In this document: positions 8,614 through 17,443 of the stretch, in pieces | Layout of the letters: each line of letters starts with the position of its first letter | Position numbering within the stretch: position 1 is the stretch's first letter | Assembly: GCF_031846325.1 (NCBI RefSeq) | Contig: NZ_JAVRHZ010000004.1 | Coordinates: forward strand, 124,001-188,000 | Direction of reading: 5' to 3' | Source: Patiriisocius_A hiemis | GTDB lineage: Bacteria; Bacteroidota; Bacteroidia; Flavobacteriales; Flavobacteriaceae | Length of the DNA: 64,000 bases | Position numbers and translations under genes: made by a program | Notes under the pieces: generated by a model | Database searches by the model: none | What the model was told of the DNA's origin: nothing | What the model saw: the letters and a program-made list of their open reading frames with translations, nothing else

Positions 8614-9457
8614 TACTTCTCTTGTTATTGGTGCTAATAGTTTTTTAGGTAGTCATCTAATAAAGACATTGTATGATCAAAGTGAAAGTGTTGAAGGAGT
8701 TTACCATGTAAAAAAAGATAGACTTCATACTAAAGTTACACATCATGCAGTTGCTTCATTACATAATTTGCCAGATACTTATAGAACTGTTTACTTAGTT
8801 AGTGCATGCATACCAGAGGATATGAACATAGTTTATAGCGAGGCTATTCATAATGTAAATGTGCATTTAGTCCAGAAAGTATGTTCTTACTTTAAAAGAG
8901 CGAAAATAGTATTTGTTTCTTCAGTTTCAGTTTATGACCCATCCACATTGATTTTAAATGAATCTAGCTCTTTACAATTTAATACTGGTTATGCAATATC
9001 TAAAATATGGGCAGAAACAATAGTAAAAAATCATAAAAATTTTGCAATCGTTAGATTCTCGTCGCTTTATGGAGAAGGGATGAAGTTAACTACTTTTTTA
9101 CCTAACATAATTAAAAGTGCTATTACAAATAAAAGAATAACTTTATATGGAGATGGGAGCAGAGCTCAAAACTATTTGCATGTTTTAGATGCTGTATCTT
9201 ATTTGATTGCATCAGGAAAACAATTGACATCTAATTTATACCTTGGAGTTGCGAGTACTTCAGTATCAAATCTTGAAGCTGCAAAGCAAGTTGCTCTCTT
9301 TTTTGATAATATTTCTATACAATTTGAAGGTAAAGATATTTCGCCATCTTATATTTATAATAATAATAAAACAGTACAAAGTTTAAATATAGAACAGACT
9401 GTTCCTTTTAAAAAAGGTATTGCATCATTAGTTACATGGATAAAAAAACAATATTAG
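8603..9457 (+). CDS. NAD(P)-dependent sugar epimerase/dehydratase, extended SDR
   Basis: 284 residues. Rossmann start SLVIGANSFLGSHLIKTL (a G-x-x-x-x-G variant of GxxGxxG), catalytic SSVSVYD serine region and YAISK (YxxxK), then RFSSLYGEG and the LYGDGSRAQNYLHVLDAV substrate-binding segment typical of nucleotide-sugar epimerases/dehydratases. Somewhat short for the class (usually 310-340). It overlaps the HTTM gene by 11 nt and the ATP-grasp gene by 22 nt. The substrate is unknown; a nucleotide-linked sugar of this glycan is the obvious guess. Confidence 0.8.
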   Translation: MITNTSLVIGANSFLGSHLIKTLYDQSESVEGVYHVKKDRLHTKVTHHAVASLHNLPDTYRTVYLVSACIPEDMNIVYSEAIHNVNVHLVQKVCSYFKRAKIVFVSSVSVYDPSTLILNESSSLQFNTGYAISKIWAETIVKNHKNFAIVRFSSLYGEGMKLTTFLPNIIKSAITNKRITLYGDGSRAQNYLHVLDAVSYLIASGKQLTSNLYLGVASTSVSNLEAAKQVALFFDNISIQFEGKDISPSYIYNNNKTVQSLNIEQTVPFKKGIASLVTWIKKQY

Positions 9458-10416
9458 TTACTGGAATTGGTGGTAATGTAGGACAAGGCATTCTTAGAAA
9501 TTGCCAGTCATCAAGATTTTCATTACGTCTAGTAGGGACTAATATAACTCCATTTTCTGCAGGCAATCATTTATGTGATCAGTTTTATGAAGTCCCTTAT
9601 GCAGATGATGAAGACTATATAAAAATTATAAATGAGTTAGTTTCTAAGGAGCAAGTGAGTCTAATATTACCATCTACAGACCTTGAGGCTTATTATTTAG
9701 CTAAGCATAGAAAAAATATAGGTTGTACTATTGCCGTATCTAATGCAACTACTACTGCTATTTATATAGACAAATATCTTACCTACCAACACTTGAGGGA
9801 TAATAAAATTCCTTTTGCACACTCATTTTTACCCAGTCAATACAATGGAGAATTTAAAAATATTATTCTTAAGCCTAGAGAGGGAAGAGGCTCCAGAGGG
9901 CTATTTATTAACCCTAAAAATATTTCGAAATTTGATGATTCAGAATATCTTGTGCAAGAACTTATAAAAGGTGTTGAAATAACAACAGCTTTTTATGTTA
10001 CAAAAAAGAATGAGCTTAATGGGTTTATAACTTTTGAGCGCTTTTTAGAAAATGGGACAACAACACATTGTAAAGTTGTAACAGATTATGATAATGCTTT
10101 AAAATTAATTTTGGGAAAACTATTAGCAGTATCTAAGTTTAAAGGTTCTATTAATCTTCAATCCATAGTCACTAATGATGGTAGGATAATTCCGTTTGAA
10201 ATAAATTGTAGAATTTCTGGAACCAACTCTATTCGCTCTAATTTTGGTTTTAAAGATGTTGAATACACTTTAGAAGAACATCTCTACAATTTAAAACCCT
10301 CAAAACCATCAATTAGAAAAGGAGTCGCAACTAGAATACTTATGGATGTGATTTATAAAGAAGCTAAAGATTTTAATGATACAAAAACTAATTCATCTCC
10401 ACATTTCCTGTACTAA
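9436..10416 (+). CDS. ATP-grasp ligase (carbamoyl-phosphate-synthase-like)
   Basis: 326 residues. An N-terminal pre-ATP-grasp domain KTILVTGIGGNVGQGILRN, then an ATP-grasp core with the lysine and glycine-rich loop ILKPREGRGSRGLF and the Mg-binding pair FEINCRISGTN (E-x-N). This class joins a carboxylate, activated as acyl-phosphate, to an amine or other nucleophile. In polysaccharide loci such enzymes are thought to attach amino acids or make amide-modified sugars, but no substrate can be assigned. It overlaps the SDR by 22 nt and the HAD gene by 1 nt (TAATG), indicating a joint function with them. Confidence 0.82.
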   Translation: MDKKTILVTGIGGNVGQGILRNCQSSRFSLRLVGTNITPFSAGNHLCDQFYEVPYADDEDYIKIINELVSKEQVSLILPSTDLEAYYLAKHRKNIGCTIAVSNATTTAIYIDKYLTYQHLRDNKIPFAHSFLPSQYNGEFKNIILKPREGRGSRGLFINPKNISKFDDSEYLVQELIKGVEITTAFYVTKKNELNGFITFERFLENGTTTHCKVVTDYDNALKLILGKLLAVSKFKGSINLQSIVTNDGRIIPFEINCRISGTNSIRSNFGFKDVEYTLEEHLYNLKPSKPSIRKGVATRILMDVIYKEAKDFNDTKTNSSPHFLY

Positions 10417-11051
10417 TGTCTACTATAAAATATATATTGTTTGATGCCGCAAATACACTAATATATAAACCTCAATTATATATTAACATACAAGATATAT
10501 TAAAAAATTATGGTTATAATATATCACTTAGAACATTACAATTTAATCACAAAATAGTTAGTGAATTATATACTTTTCCCGATATAACATCAGAGGATTT
10601 TTACTCAAAGTTTAATGTTTCATTTTTAGAATCTATGGGTATTGTTAGTTCTCAAGAATTACTTAATTCTATATTTTTTTCCTGTAAAAACTTACCTTGG
10701 GAGCCATACACAGACACAAAACATTTACTTAATAGTACTTTGCCTATAGGTGTATTGTCTAATTTTAATAACAGACTTGCTTCAATACTATCCAAGAAGT
10801 TACCAGGAATAGAGTTTAAAAATATTTTTATATCTGAGTCATTAGGAGTGGCAAAACCCGATTTGCATTTCTTTAAACTTGCATTACAGGAGATTTCATT
10901 GCGGCCTGAAGAAGTACTTTATGTTGGAGATTCAATGAAATTAGATATAATCCCTGCTTTAAAGTTAGGTATGCAAGTAAAATTAATAGATAGAATAGGT
11001 AACTTTAAAGTTTCTCAATATAGAATTGCTACCTTAGCAACACTATTTTGA
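10416..11051 (+). CDS. HAD superfamily hydrolase
   Basis: 211 residues. Motif I is ILFDAANTL: the nucleophile Asp is present, but the second Asp of the usual DxDxT is replaced by Ala (DAANT). Motif II is GVLSNFN, and motifs III/IV are VAKPD...VLYVGDS. Cap domain of the helical C1 type at about 15-90. It resembles REG-2/phosphoglycolate-phosphatase-like proteins. The missing second Asp, the usual acid/base, could mean altered chemistry or loss of phosphatase activity. The gene is unusually AT-rich even for this window, suggesting recent acquisition with the ATP-grasp gene, to which it is coupled by TAATG. Confidence 0.8.
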   Translation: MSTIKYILFDAANTLIYKPQLYINIQDILKNYGYNISLRTLQFNHKIVSELYTFPDITSEDFYSKFNVSFLESMGIVSSQELLNSIFFSCKNLPWEPYTDTKHLLNSTLPIGVLSNFNNRLASILSKKLPGIEFKNIFISESLGVAKPDLHFFKLALQEISLRPEEVLYVGDSMKLDIIPALKLGMQVKLIDRIGNFKVSQYRIATLATLF

Positions 11052-11064
11052 TGAATTTTATAAA

Positions 11065-12003
11065 ATGGATAAAACACTCTCATTAGTAGTCCCTGTTTAT
11101 TTTGAAGAAGCAGTTATTTCTAGATTTATTTTAGAAGTAGCAGAAGCATTAAACGAAATAGATATTGTCTATGAGATAGTCTTTATTGACGATGGTAGTA
11201 CAGACAATACAGTAGGCCTAATAAAGAAAGAAGCAAAAAAAAATACTGCTATTAAGTTGATAGAGCTTTCTTACAATCACGGAAAGCAAGCAGCTCTAAC
11301 TGCTGGTATTACCTATGCAAAGGGTGATTACTTACTTTATATGGATCCTGATTTACAAGATCCGCCAAAAGAAATTATAAGGTTTATTACTGAAATAGAA
11401 AAAGGGTACGACTTAGTTTTTGGAGTTAGAAAAGAAAAGAAAGACACCTTTATAAACTCAATTTTCTCAAAGATTTTTTGGAGTGTTCTTAGACGATTTA
11501 CTGGACTTAAAATTCCAAAAGGCTTAGCTGTAATGAGAATTTTTAACAGAAAATTTGCTAACAAATTTTTAGAATATAAAGAACAAAATAGATTTATAGA
11601 AGGAATTTTTATGCACATAGGTATGAAACAAACTTCTATTAAGATTGAACAGCGTGAAAGGTTTGCAGGTACTTCAAAATTTAATTTTAAAAGAAAAATG
11701 AATTTAGCTTTTGATGCGATTTTTGATTTTTCTGAACTTCCATTAAAATTTGCTGTAAAGTTGGGTTCTTTTTTAATTTTTATTGGTGTACTGCTATTAT
11801 TAGTCTTAATCTTTTTGAAGCTATACTTGATAAACTTTCAATCAGGTTGGCCGTCATTAATAGGGGCTCTTATAGTTGCTACGGGATTACAATTATTCTT
11901 TATAGGAATTGCAGCATTGTATATTGGTAAAATTTATAAAGAATCTAAATCACGGCCATTATTTTCAGTTCTTGAACTTACTAATATTGATACTAAAGAA
12001 TGA
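11065..12003 (+). CDS. Polyprenyl-phosphate glycosyltransferase, GtrB/ArnC/DPM1-like GT2
   Basis: 312 residues. The GT2 domain (LSLVVPVYFEE, IVFIDDGSTDNT, LSYNHGKQAALTAGI, YMDPDLQDPP) is followed by two C-terminal transmembrane helices at about 230-260 and 265-290. That is the architecture of GtrB/ArnC-type enzymes, which transfer a sugar to undecaprenyl phosphate for later use in the periplasm. KQAALTAGI and DPDLQDPPE are diagnostic for this branch. It is followed by an acyltransferase, an aminotransferase and a GT-C protein, so it may load a 4-amino-sugar on the lipid carrier (inference). Confidence 0.87.
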   Translation: MDKTLSLVVPVYFEEAVISRFILEVAEALNEIDIVYEIVFIDDGSTDNTVGLIKKEAKKNTAIKLIELSYNHGKQAALTAGITYAKGDYLLYMDPDLQDPPKEIIRFITEIEKGYDLVFGVRKEKKDTFINSIFSKIFWSVLRRFTGLKIPKGLAVMRIFNRKFANKFLEYKEQNRFIEGIFMHIGMKQTSIKIEQRERFAGTSKFNFKRKMNLAFDAIFDFSELPLKFAVKLGSFLIFIGVLLLLVLIFLKLYLINFQSGWPSLIGALIVATGLQLFFIGIAALYIGKIYKESKSRPLFSVLELTNIDTKE

Positions 12004-12626
12004 AAAACCTTGCTATTATAGGTTCTGGTGATTTGGGGCAACTTATTGCTTACCATAGTACTACAAGTTATACTGTGGTTGGCTATATAGATGATTTTGC
12101 TGAAAAAGATTCTTTTGTAGAAAACCTTCCTATTCTTGGTACTGTTAATGATATTGAAGAACTTTATCAAAACAGTATTTTTGATGAGCTTATAATAGCT
12201 ATAGGTTATAAGCATTTTGATTTAAGAGCTAGGTTATACAACCAGTTTTCTAAAAACATTCCATTCGCTACAATTATACATCCTTCTTCTGTTATTGATT
12301 CATCTTGTAAAATTGGTTCTGGAGTTTTTGTTTTACCGGGTGTAGTAGTAGATAGAAAAGTTGTAATACAGGATAATGTTTTGCTTAATGTAGGGGTTAC
12401 AATTGCACATGATTCATTTATAGGCAAGCATAGCTTTATTTCCCCAAGTGTTGCTATAGCAGGATTTGTTAACATTGGTGAAAAGTGCAATATTGGTATC
12501 AATACTACTGTGATAGATAATGTAACAATAACTTCAAATGTTCAAACAGGTGGAGGGACTGTTGTTATAAATGATTTAACTTTGGCGGGGTTATATGTTG
12601 GTAACCCTTCAAGATTTATAAAATGA
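12000..12626 (+). CDS. Sugar O/N-acyltransferase, NeuD/PglD family
   Basis: 208 residues. An N-terminal Rossmann-like domain (LAIIGSGDLGQLIAY, YIDD) and a C-terminal left-handed beta-helix of hexapeptide repeats (IGSGVFVLPGVVV, IGEKCNIGINTTVID, ending YVGNPSRFIK) are the NeuD/PglD signature. The conserved His of the helix is seen in TIAHDSFIG. NeuD O-acetylates sialic acid; PglD N-acetylates UDP-4-amino-sugars. Because the next gene is a sugar 4-aminotransferase (TAAATGA junction, 4-nt overlap), the PglD-type N-acylation role is more likely, but the neu genes nearby leave the NeuD role open. Confidence 0.87.
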   Translation: MKNLAIIGSGDLGQLIAYHSTTSYTVVGYIDDFAEKDSFVENLPILGTVNDIEELYQNSIFDELIIAIGYKHFDLRARLYNQFSKNIPFATIIHPSSVIDSSCKIGSGVFVLPGVVVDRKVVIQDNVLLNVGVTIAHDSFIGKHSFISPSVAIAGFVNIGEKCNIGINTTVIDNVTITSNVQTGGGTVVINDLTLAGLYVGNPSRFIK

Positions 12627-13738
12627 ACCCTTTTAACAAACCCTATCTTTCCGGAAAAGAACTTCATTATATAGAAGATGCTGTAAAGAGAGGTAAACTC
12701 TCAGGAGACGGTTATTATACTAAAAAATGCCATGATTTTTTTATAACCAACTATGGTGTTAAGAAAGTATTGTTAACTACTAGTTGCACAGACGCATTAG
12801 AGATGGCTTCATTATTACTTGATATTAAGCCTGGCGATGAGGTGATTATGCCTTCTTATACCTTTGTTTCTACAGCAAACGCATTTGAGTTACGCGGTGC
12901 CACAATAAAATTTGTTGACTCTAGAAAAGATCATCCTGGTATGGATGAGCAATTAATTGCTTCCTTAATTACTCCTAAAACTAAAGCTATTGTTGTAGTT
13001 CACTATGCTGGTGTTGCTTGTAATATGGACGTAATAAAGGAGCTTGCAAACAAGCATGATTTATTTGTAGTGGAAGACGCAGCACAAGCTATAGATAGTT
13101 ATTATAAAGGAAAGCCATTAGGGAGTATAGGTCACTTAGGAACATTCTCTTTTCACGAAACAAAAAACATCCAATGTGGAGAAGGAGGGTTGTTAATGAT
13201 AAACGATAATCGATTTGTAAAAAGAGCAGAAATTTTATGGGAAAAAGGTACCAATAGAAGCGCTTTTTTTAGAGGTGAAATCGATAAATATGGCTGGGTA
13301 GATGTAGGTTCTTCTTTCTTACCTAGTGAGTTAAATGCAGCATATCTTTTTGCTCAACTGGAGTCATTAAAAAATATACAAGAGCAACGTAAAAATCTTT
13401 GGCAGCATTACTTTGAGTCATTAACAGAATGGACAAAGGCAAATCAAATACAACTGCCATTTGTTCCAAATTTTGCTACCAATAATGGGCATATGTTTTA
13501 TTTAATTTGTAAAAATAGTGAACAACGTGCACAGCTCATAGCTTATTTAAAAAACCAAAATATCCTCTCAGTATTCCATTATATTAGTTTGCATTCTAGC
13601 CCTTATTTTTTAAATAAACATGATGGTAGAATCCTGCCAATGAGTGAGGTTTACACAGATAGATTATTGCGGTTGCCTATGTATTACGAATTAGATGTTA
13701 ATCATGTAATTAATGTACTGCTTTCTTATGGTGAGTAA
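12623..13738 (+). CDS. wecE: dTDP-4-amino-4,6-dideoxygalactose transaminase-like (WecE/RffA), PLP enzyme
   Basis: 371 residues, DegT/DnrJ/EryC1/StrS family. PLP is expected on the Lys of SFHETKNIQCGEGG, with VEDAAQAIDSYYKG and the TTSCTDALEMASLLLDI phosphate-binding region. The segment YTFVSTANAFELRGATIKFVD and the FHETKN form match WecE, which transfers an amino group from glutamate to C4 of dTDP-4-keto-6-deoxyglucose. The dTDP-sugar enzymes RmlA/RmlB are not in the window. Coupled to the acyltransferase (4-nt overlap), it probably yields an N-acylated 4-amino-4,6-dideoxyhexose. Other DegT substrates cannot be excluded. Confidence 0.85.
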   Translation: MNPFNKPYLSGKELHYIEDAVKRGKLSGDGYYTKKCHDFFITNYGVKKVLLTTSCTDALEMASLLLDIKPGDEVIMPSYTFVSTANAFELRGATIKFVDSRKDHPGMDEQLIASLITPKTKAIVVVHYAGVACNMDVIKELANKHDLFVVEDAAQAIDSYYKGKPLGSIGHLGTFSFHETKNIQCGEGGLLMINDNRFVKRAEILWEKGTNRSAFFRGEIDKYGWVDVGSSFLPSELNAAYLFAQLESLKNIQEQRKNLWQHYFESLTEWTKANQIQLPFVPNFATNNGHMFYLICKNSEQRAQLIAYLKNQNILSVFHYISLHSSPYFLNKHDGRILPMSEVYTDRLLRLPMYYELDVNHVINVLLSYGE

Positions 13739-14942
13739 ATATCTACATATTTTTCGCTATGGCTTTTTTGCTTTTGTCATAGTTTACCTAATTGTATCCA
13801 TAAATTATTTCACCCAAATTAATGTTGGAGCAGGAGATGAGGCTTTGTTTATATATGATTTGAACTATATTTCTAAGTATGGCTGGCAGGCGGCCATAGA
13901 AAAAGGAATTTCAATACCATACATGCTTATTTCTTACCTTTTTTCTCTCTTTTTTGAAGAGTATATCGCACTTCGGGTTGTAAACATTTTCCTTTTTATA
14001 GGATTAATCTTTTATTTTTTTAAAATAAAAAAACTACGAAACCTAGATTTTTATGCACTTCTGTTATTTTACTTCGCAACCGCAGGTTATTTCTTTAAAG
14101 GAATTAATGACCCACTATTTGTAATAGCATTGGTAATCTTTTTTACAGAAACTTATTTTATACTAAAGACTAAAGAAAAACAAAACATTGCCGTCCTCTT
14201 TACTGCTTTAATATTTGTAGTTTTTACAAGAGCTTTGTTTGTTGTTTTTTTACCTGCTATTTTATTTTCAATATATCTTATAAGAAAGCAGATAAAACTT
14301 TCATTTAAAAAAATGATACCTGCTATATTTTTCTTAATGCTTTTTAGTATTATAAATATCCCGAGTATAGCAAAAAACAATACATTATCTTATGATGCTA
14401 AAGACCCACCACCTAATGCTATTTCAAATTGGGCACAGAGACAATACCTAGCACAACTTCAAGTTAACAATGGAGAAAGGGATAATTTTACACATCCTAG
14501 TTGGAAAGAAACTGACCAATATCTTATCGTAAATGGAGAAGACTCTCTACCAAAGGGTATTTTATCTGGATTAACTTTTAATATAGATCTAACAATAAAG
14601 GAGTTTTTTAAGGATCTAGGATATATAATTGTATATAGCTCCCGTCAATTAGGCCTCATTTTACCAATCTTATTTTATTTTGGTTTTTTACTTTTTATGA
14701 AACAGAAAAAAATCACATCAACTTCTTATGCCTGTTCTATAATAACAATAATGACTACCATTTTTGCTTTAATTATAATATCTTACATAGAATTACGATG
14801 GTTTGGAAGCTTTTTTTTACTTGCTATTTTGGCTTTTTCTGAATTAATACAAAAAAAACAGTTACATAATTTCATTACTGTAGCACATTACCTTATTATG
14901 ATAGCCATTTGTTGCTACGGAATTGTTCAAAAAGTGATATAA
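13728..14942 (+). CDS. Polytopic GT-C fold glycosyltransferase (GT39/ArnT-like), putative
   Basis: About 404 residues from ATG 13728 (11-nt overlap with the aminotransferase). An upstream in-frame ATG at 13713 adds MYCFL and a longer overlap, so I prefer 13728. About ten hydrophobic helices; the first extracytoplasmic loop has INVGAGDEALFIYD, and a DE/DD acidic pair in this position is the catalytic mark of GT-C transferases that use polyprenyl-phosphate sugars. A polar loop at about 215-270 is probably periplasmic. Next to the ArnC-like enzyme, this is the natural transferase for its lipid-linked sugar (inference). Family membership rests on topology and this motif only. Confidence 0.6.
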   Translation: MVSKYLHIFRYGFFAFVIVYLIVSINYFTQINVGAGDEALFIYDLNYISKYGWQAAIEKGISIPYMLISYLFSLFFEEYIALRVVNIFLFIGLIFYFFKIKKLRNLDFYALLLFYFATAGYFFKGINDPLFVIALVIFFTETYFILKTKEKQNIAVLFTALIFVVFTRALFVVFLPAILFSIYLIRKQIKLSFKKMIPAIFFLMLFSIINIPSIAKNNTLSYDAKDPPPNAISNWAQRQYLAQLQVNNGERDNFTHPSWKETDQYLIVNGEDSLPKGILSGLTFNIDLTIKEFFKDLGYIIVYSSRQLGLILPILFYFGFLLFMKQKKITSTSYACSIITIMTTIFALIIISYIELRWFGSFFLLAILAFSELIQKKQLHNFITVAHYLIMIAICCYGIVQKVI

Positions 14943-16322
14943 GTGAATACATCAAAAAACATTGTTCTTGTTGTTCCAGATGGAGTAGGTATAAAAAACT
15001 ATTTGTACTCTAGAGTCTTCAAAGATTTTGACGGAACAATTACATTGTTTCATAGTTTTGATGACACTACTTTAAATACTATTAAATCTGAAATTAATAT
15101 AGAAAAGGAGGTGCGTTTAGAACCTTATACTTCTTCATTTAAAGAAACCTTTTTAAAAGAACTTATTTGTTACTGTAGATTAAGCTATAATGCCAAAAAA
15201 GTTACTAATAAGAGTATTTTAAAGTTTTGGAAGAAGAAAAAGCACAATTTAAAAAATCGGCTTTTTTATTCATTTATACCATTAGTTAGTACTTTGTTTA
15301 AGAAGTACTCTTCAATAGAAAAACTAGAAAAAAGGTACTATAACACTCTTGCAAAAAATCCCTTATATAAAAGTACTATTGAAACTTTTAGGAAAGATAT
15401 ACCCACATTTATTTTTTGTACACATCAAAGAGCAATGGAAGTTCCTACTATTTTTGCCGCAGCTAGGAGCTTAAATATACCCACAGCTACAGTAATATAT
15501 TCTTGGGATAATATTCCAAAAGCTCGATTGGCGTTAAAATCAGACTATTATTTTGTTTGGTCAAAGTACATGAAACAAGAATTACAATTGTTTTATCCAG
15601 AAATAAAAGAGAAACAAATAAAAGTAACTGGAACTCCGCAATTCGAATTTTATTTCGATTCTGAAAACATAATTGAAAAACAAACTTTTTTTAAATACTA
15701 CGGTTTCGATACTCAAAAAAAACTAATTTGTTTTTCTGGAGATGATGTGCGTACCTCCCCATATGACCCCTTTTATCTTAATGATATTGCAACTGCTATC
15801 GAAAAGAGTAGTATGGTAAAAGATATTCAAATAGTTTTTAGAAGGTGTCCAGTAGATACTTCAGGCCGTTATGATTGGGTTTTAAAAAAATTTCCAGAAC
15901 TTATAAAAGAATGTCCTCCACTATGGAATTATAACAAAAAGGTATGGTCTGCAGTTTACCCAACCAAAGATGATATTAAGCTCTTAGTAAGTTTGGCGTA
16001 CTATAGTGAACTAGTTATAAATGTAGGTTCAACCATGGCATTTGATTTTGGAATGTTCAATAAACCATGTATCTACATTAATTATGATACAAAAAAAGAT
16101 AGTAACTGGTCTGTTAGAACAATATACAATTATCAACATTTTAGAAGTATGCCAAGTGAAGATGTGGTTTATTGGTTTTCTAATAAAGAAGATATAGTCC
16201 CTAAAATTTCAGAAGCAATTGAAAAACCCAATACCAATATAGACAAGTGGTTTAAAACTATTGTAGATTTTCCTAAAGATGCCTCAATACATATTTCAAA
16301 AACGATACAATCATGCATGTAG
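14943..16322 (+). CDS. GT-B-like glycosyltransferase / capsule-synthesis-like protein
   Basis: 459 residues, GTG start. No membrane segments. The segment IFCTHQRAMEVPTIFAAARSLNIPTATVIYSWDN and the C-terminal half with VTGTPQFEFYF, FRRCPVDTSGRYDW, YSELVINVGSTMAFDFGMFNKPCIYINYD resemble the nucleotide-binding half of CDP-glycerol glycerophosphotransferase/UDP-GlcNAc 2-epimerase-like GT-B proteins. A basic, helix-rich stretch at about 80-125 may bind membrane. It overlaps the next GT4 gene by 10 nt. Probably a transferase of the repeat unit; nucleotide donor unknown, and it could be a candidate for CMP-nonulosonate use. Confidence 0.6.
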   Translation: MNTSKNIVLVVPDGVGIKNYLYSRVFKDFDGTITLFHSFDDTTLNTIKSEINIEKEVRLEPYTSSFKETFLKELICYCRLSYNAKKVTNKSILKFWKKKKHNLKNRLFYSFIPLVSTLFKKYSSIEKLEKRYYNTLAKNPLYKSTIETFRKDIPTFIFCTHQRAMEVPTIFAAARSLNIPTATVIYSWDNIPKARLALKSDYYFVWSKYMKQELQLFYPEIKEKQIKVTGTPQFEFYFDSENIIEKQTFFKYYGFDTQKKLICFSGDDVRTSPYDPFYLNDIATAIEKSSMVKDIQIVFRRCPVDTSGRYDWVLKKFPELIKECPPLWNYNKKVWSAVYPTKDDIKLLVSLAYYSELVINVGSTMAFDFGMFNKPCIYINYDTKKDSNWSVRTIYNYQHFRSMPSEDVVYWFSNKEDIVPKISEAIEKPNTNIDKWFKTIVDFPKDASIHISKTIQSCM

Positions 16323-17443
16323 CTTTTATTTCACATGAGTATCCACTTTGGGCTTCTGGAGGTATAGGATCTTTTTTGCAAACTTTTGGCCGTGCGCTTA
16401 CAAAAGAAGGTCATAAGGTTACAATAATTGGAGCGGGTACCTCTTCAAAAGAGGGGTGTATTGATGATAAGGGAGTTTCTTTATATCGTCTTCCTGTTTC
16501 TCAAAATTTCATTCCTGGGTTTATTTTTAATTCAATACAGCTTAACAAAAAACTTATTGAAATAAATAAACAACACCCTATTGATGTAATTGAAGCTTCA
16601 GAACTTGGACTAGCTCTTTTGTTTGTGCTTTCTAAAGTCCCAAAAGTAATACGTTTACATGGAGGGCATCATTTTTTTTCAGAAGCTGAAAAAAGAGGAA
16701 TTAATTGGCGAAAAGGACTGTTAGAAAAGCGTTCCTTTAAAAAAGCAGATGGTTTTATTGCTGTATCAAGGTATGTAAAAGAACATACAGGTAAGTACCT
16801 AAGTTATCATAATTCACCAGTGCATATTATTCCTCACCCTGTAAAAATACCATCAGTTTTTTCGAAAACAGAAAACACTTCAAAAAGCATTTTGTTTGCA
16901 GGGACCATTTGTGAAAAAAAAGGCGTGAGAGAGTTGTTACAAGCATTTCAAGTTGTAAAAGAGAGGTATCCAGACTATCAATTAGACCTATATGGTAGAG
17001 ATTGGTTTTACCCTGATGGGAGTTCTTACATAAAAAAAATACAACAGGAGTATCCTAAAAATTTTTTTGAGAATATCACTTTCCATGGAGCTGTTACTAG
17101 AGAAAAGTTATACAAACAGTATAATAATGCTGCTTTTTGCGTCTTCCCATCACATATGGAAACGCAGGGCTTAGTCACACTAGAAGCGATGTCTTTGGGT
17201 AAAGCAGTAGTTTTTTCAAAATATGGCCCGGGACCTGAAACTATTTCTCATAAAGATAATGGACTACTTTGTGATGTATATGATCCAAAGGATATTGCAT
17301 CAAAAATATGTTGGTATATTGAAAACCCAGAAGAGGTTAAAGCTATAGGCCAAAGAGCTTTAAAAACTGTTAAAGAAAAATACGATATTGCTTTAATACT
17401 GAAAAAAAATATAGAGTTTTACCATTCATTGCTTGACTCATGA
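16313..17443 (+). CDS. Glycosyltransferase family 4
   Basis: 376 residues. N-terminal acceptor domain starts VAFISHEYPLWASGGIGSFLQTFGRAL with the G-G-I loop of GT4 enzymes. The C-terminal donor domain has ILFAGTICEKKGVRELLQAF, VFPSHMETQGLVTLEAMSLGKAVVFS, in which E-T-x7-E is the retaining GT4 EX7E motif. Soluble/peripheral cytoplasmic enzyme. Overlaps both neighbours (10 nt upstream, 4 nt downstream). Adds a sugar with retention of configuration; donor unknown. Confidence 0.92.
   Translation: MHVAFISHEYPLWASGGIGSFLQTFGRALTKEGHKVTIIGAGTSSKEGCIDDKGVSLYRLPVSQNFIPGFIFNSIQLNKKLIEINKQHPIDVIEASELGLALLFVLSKVPKVIRLHGGHHFFSEAEKRGINWRKGLLEKRSFKKADGFIAVSRYVKEHTGKYLSYHNSPVHIIPHPVKIPSVFSKTENTSKSILFAGTICEKKGVRELLQAFQVVKERYPDYQLDLYGRDWFYPDGSSYIKKIQQEYPKNFFENITFHGAVTREKLYKQYNNAAFCVFPSHMETQGLVTLEAMSLGKAVVFSKYGPGPETISHKDNGLLCDVYDPKDIASKICWYIENPEEVKAIGQRALKTVKEKYDIALILKKNIEFYHSLLDS

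Noticed and set aside
10416..11051. The HAD gene as a pseudogene because of its missing second motif-I Asp
   Set aside because: The reading frame is complete, all other HAD motifs are present and it is translationally coupled to its neighbour.
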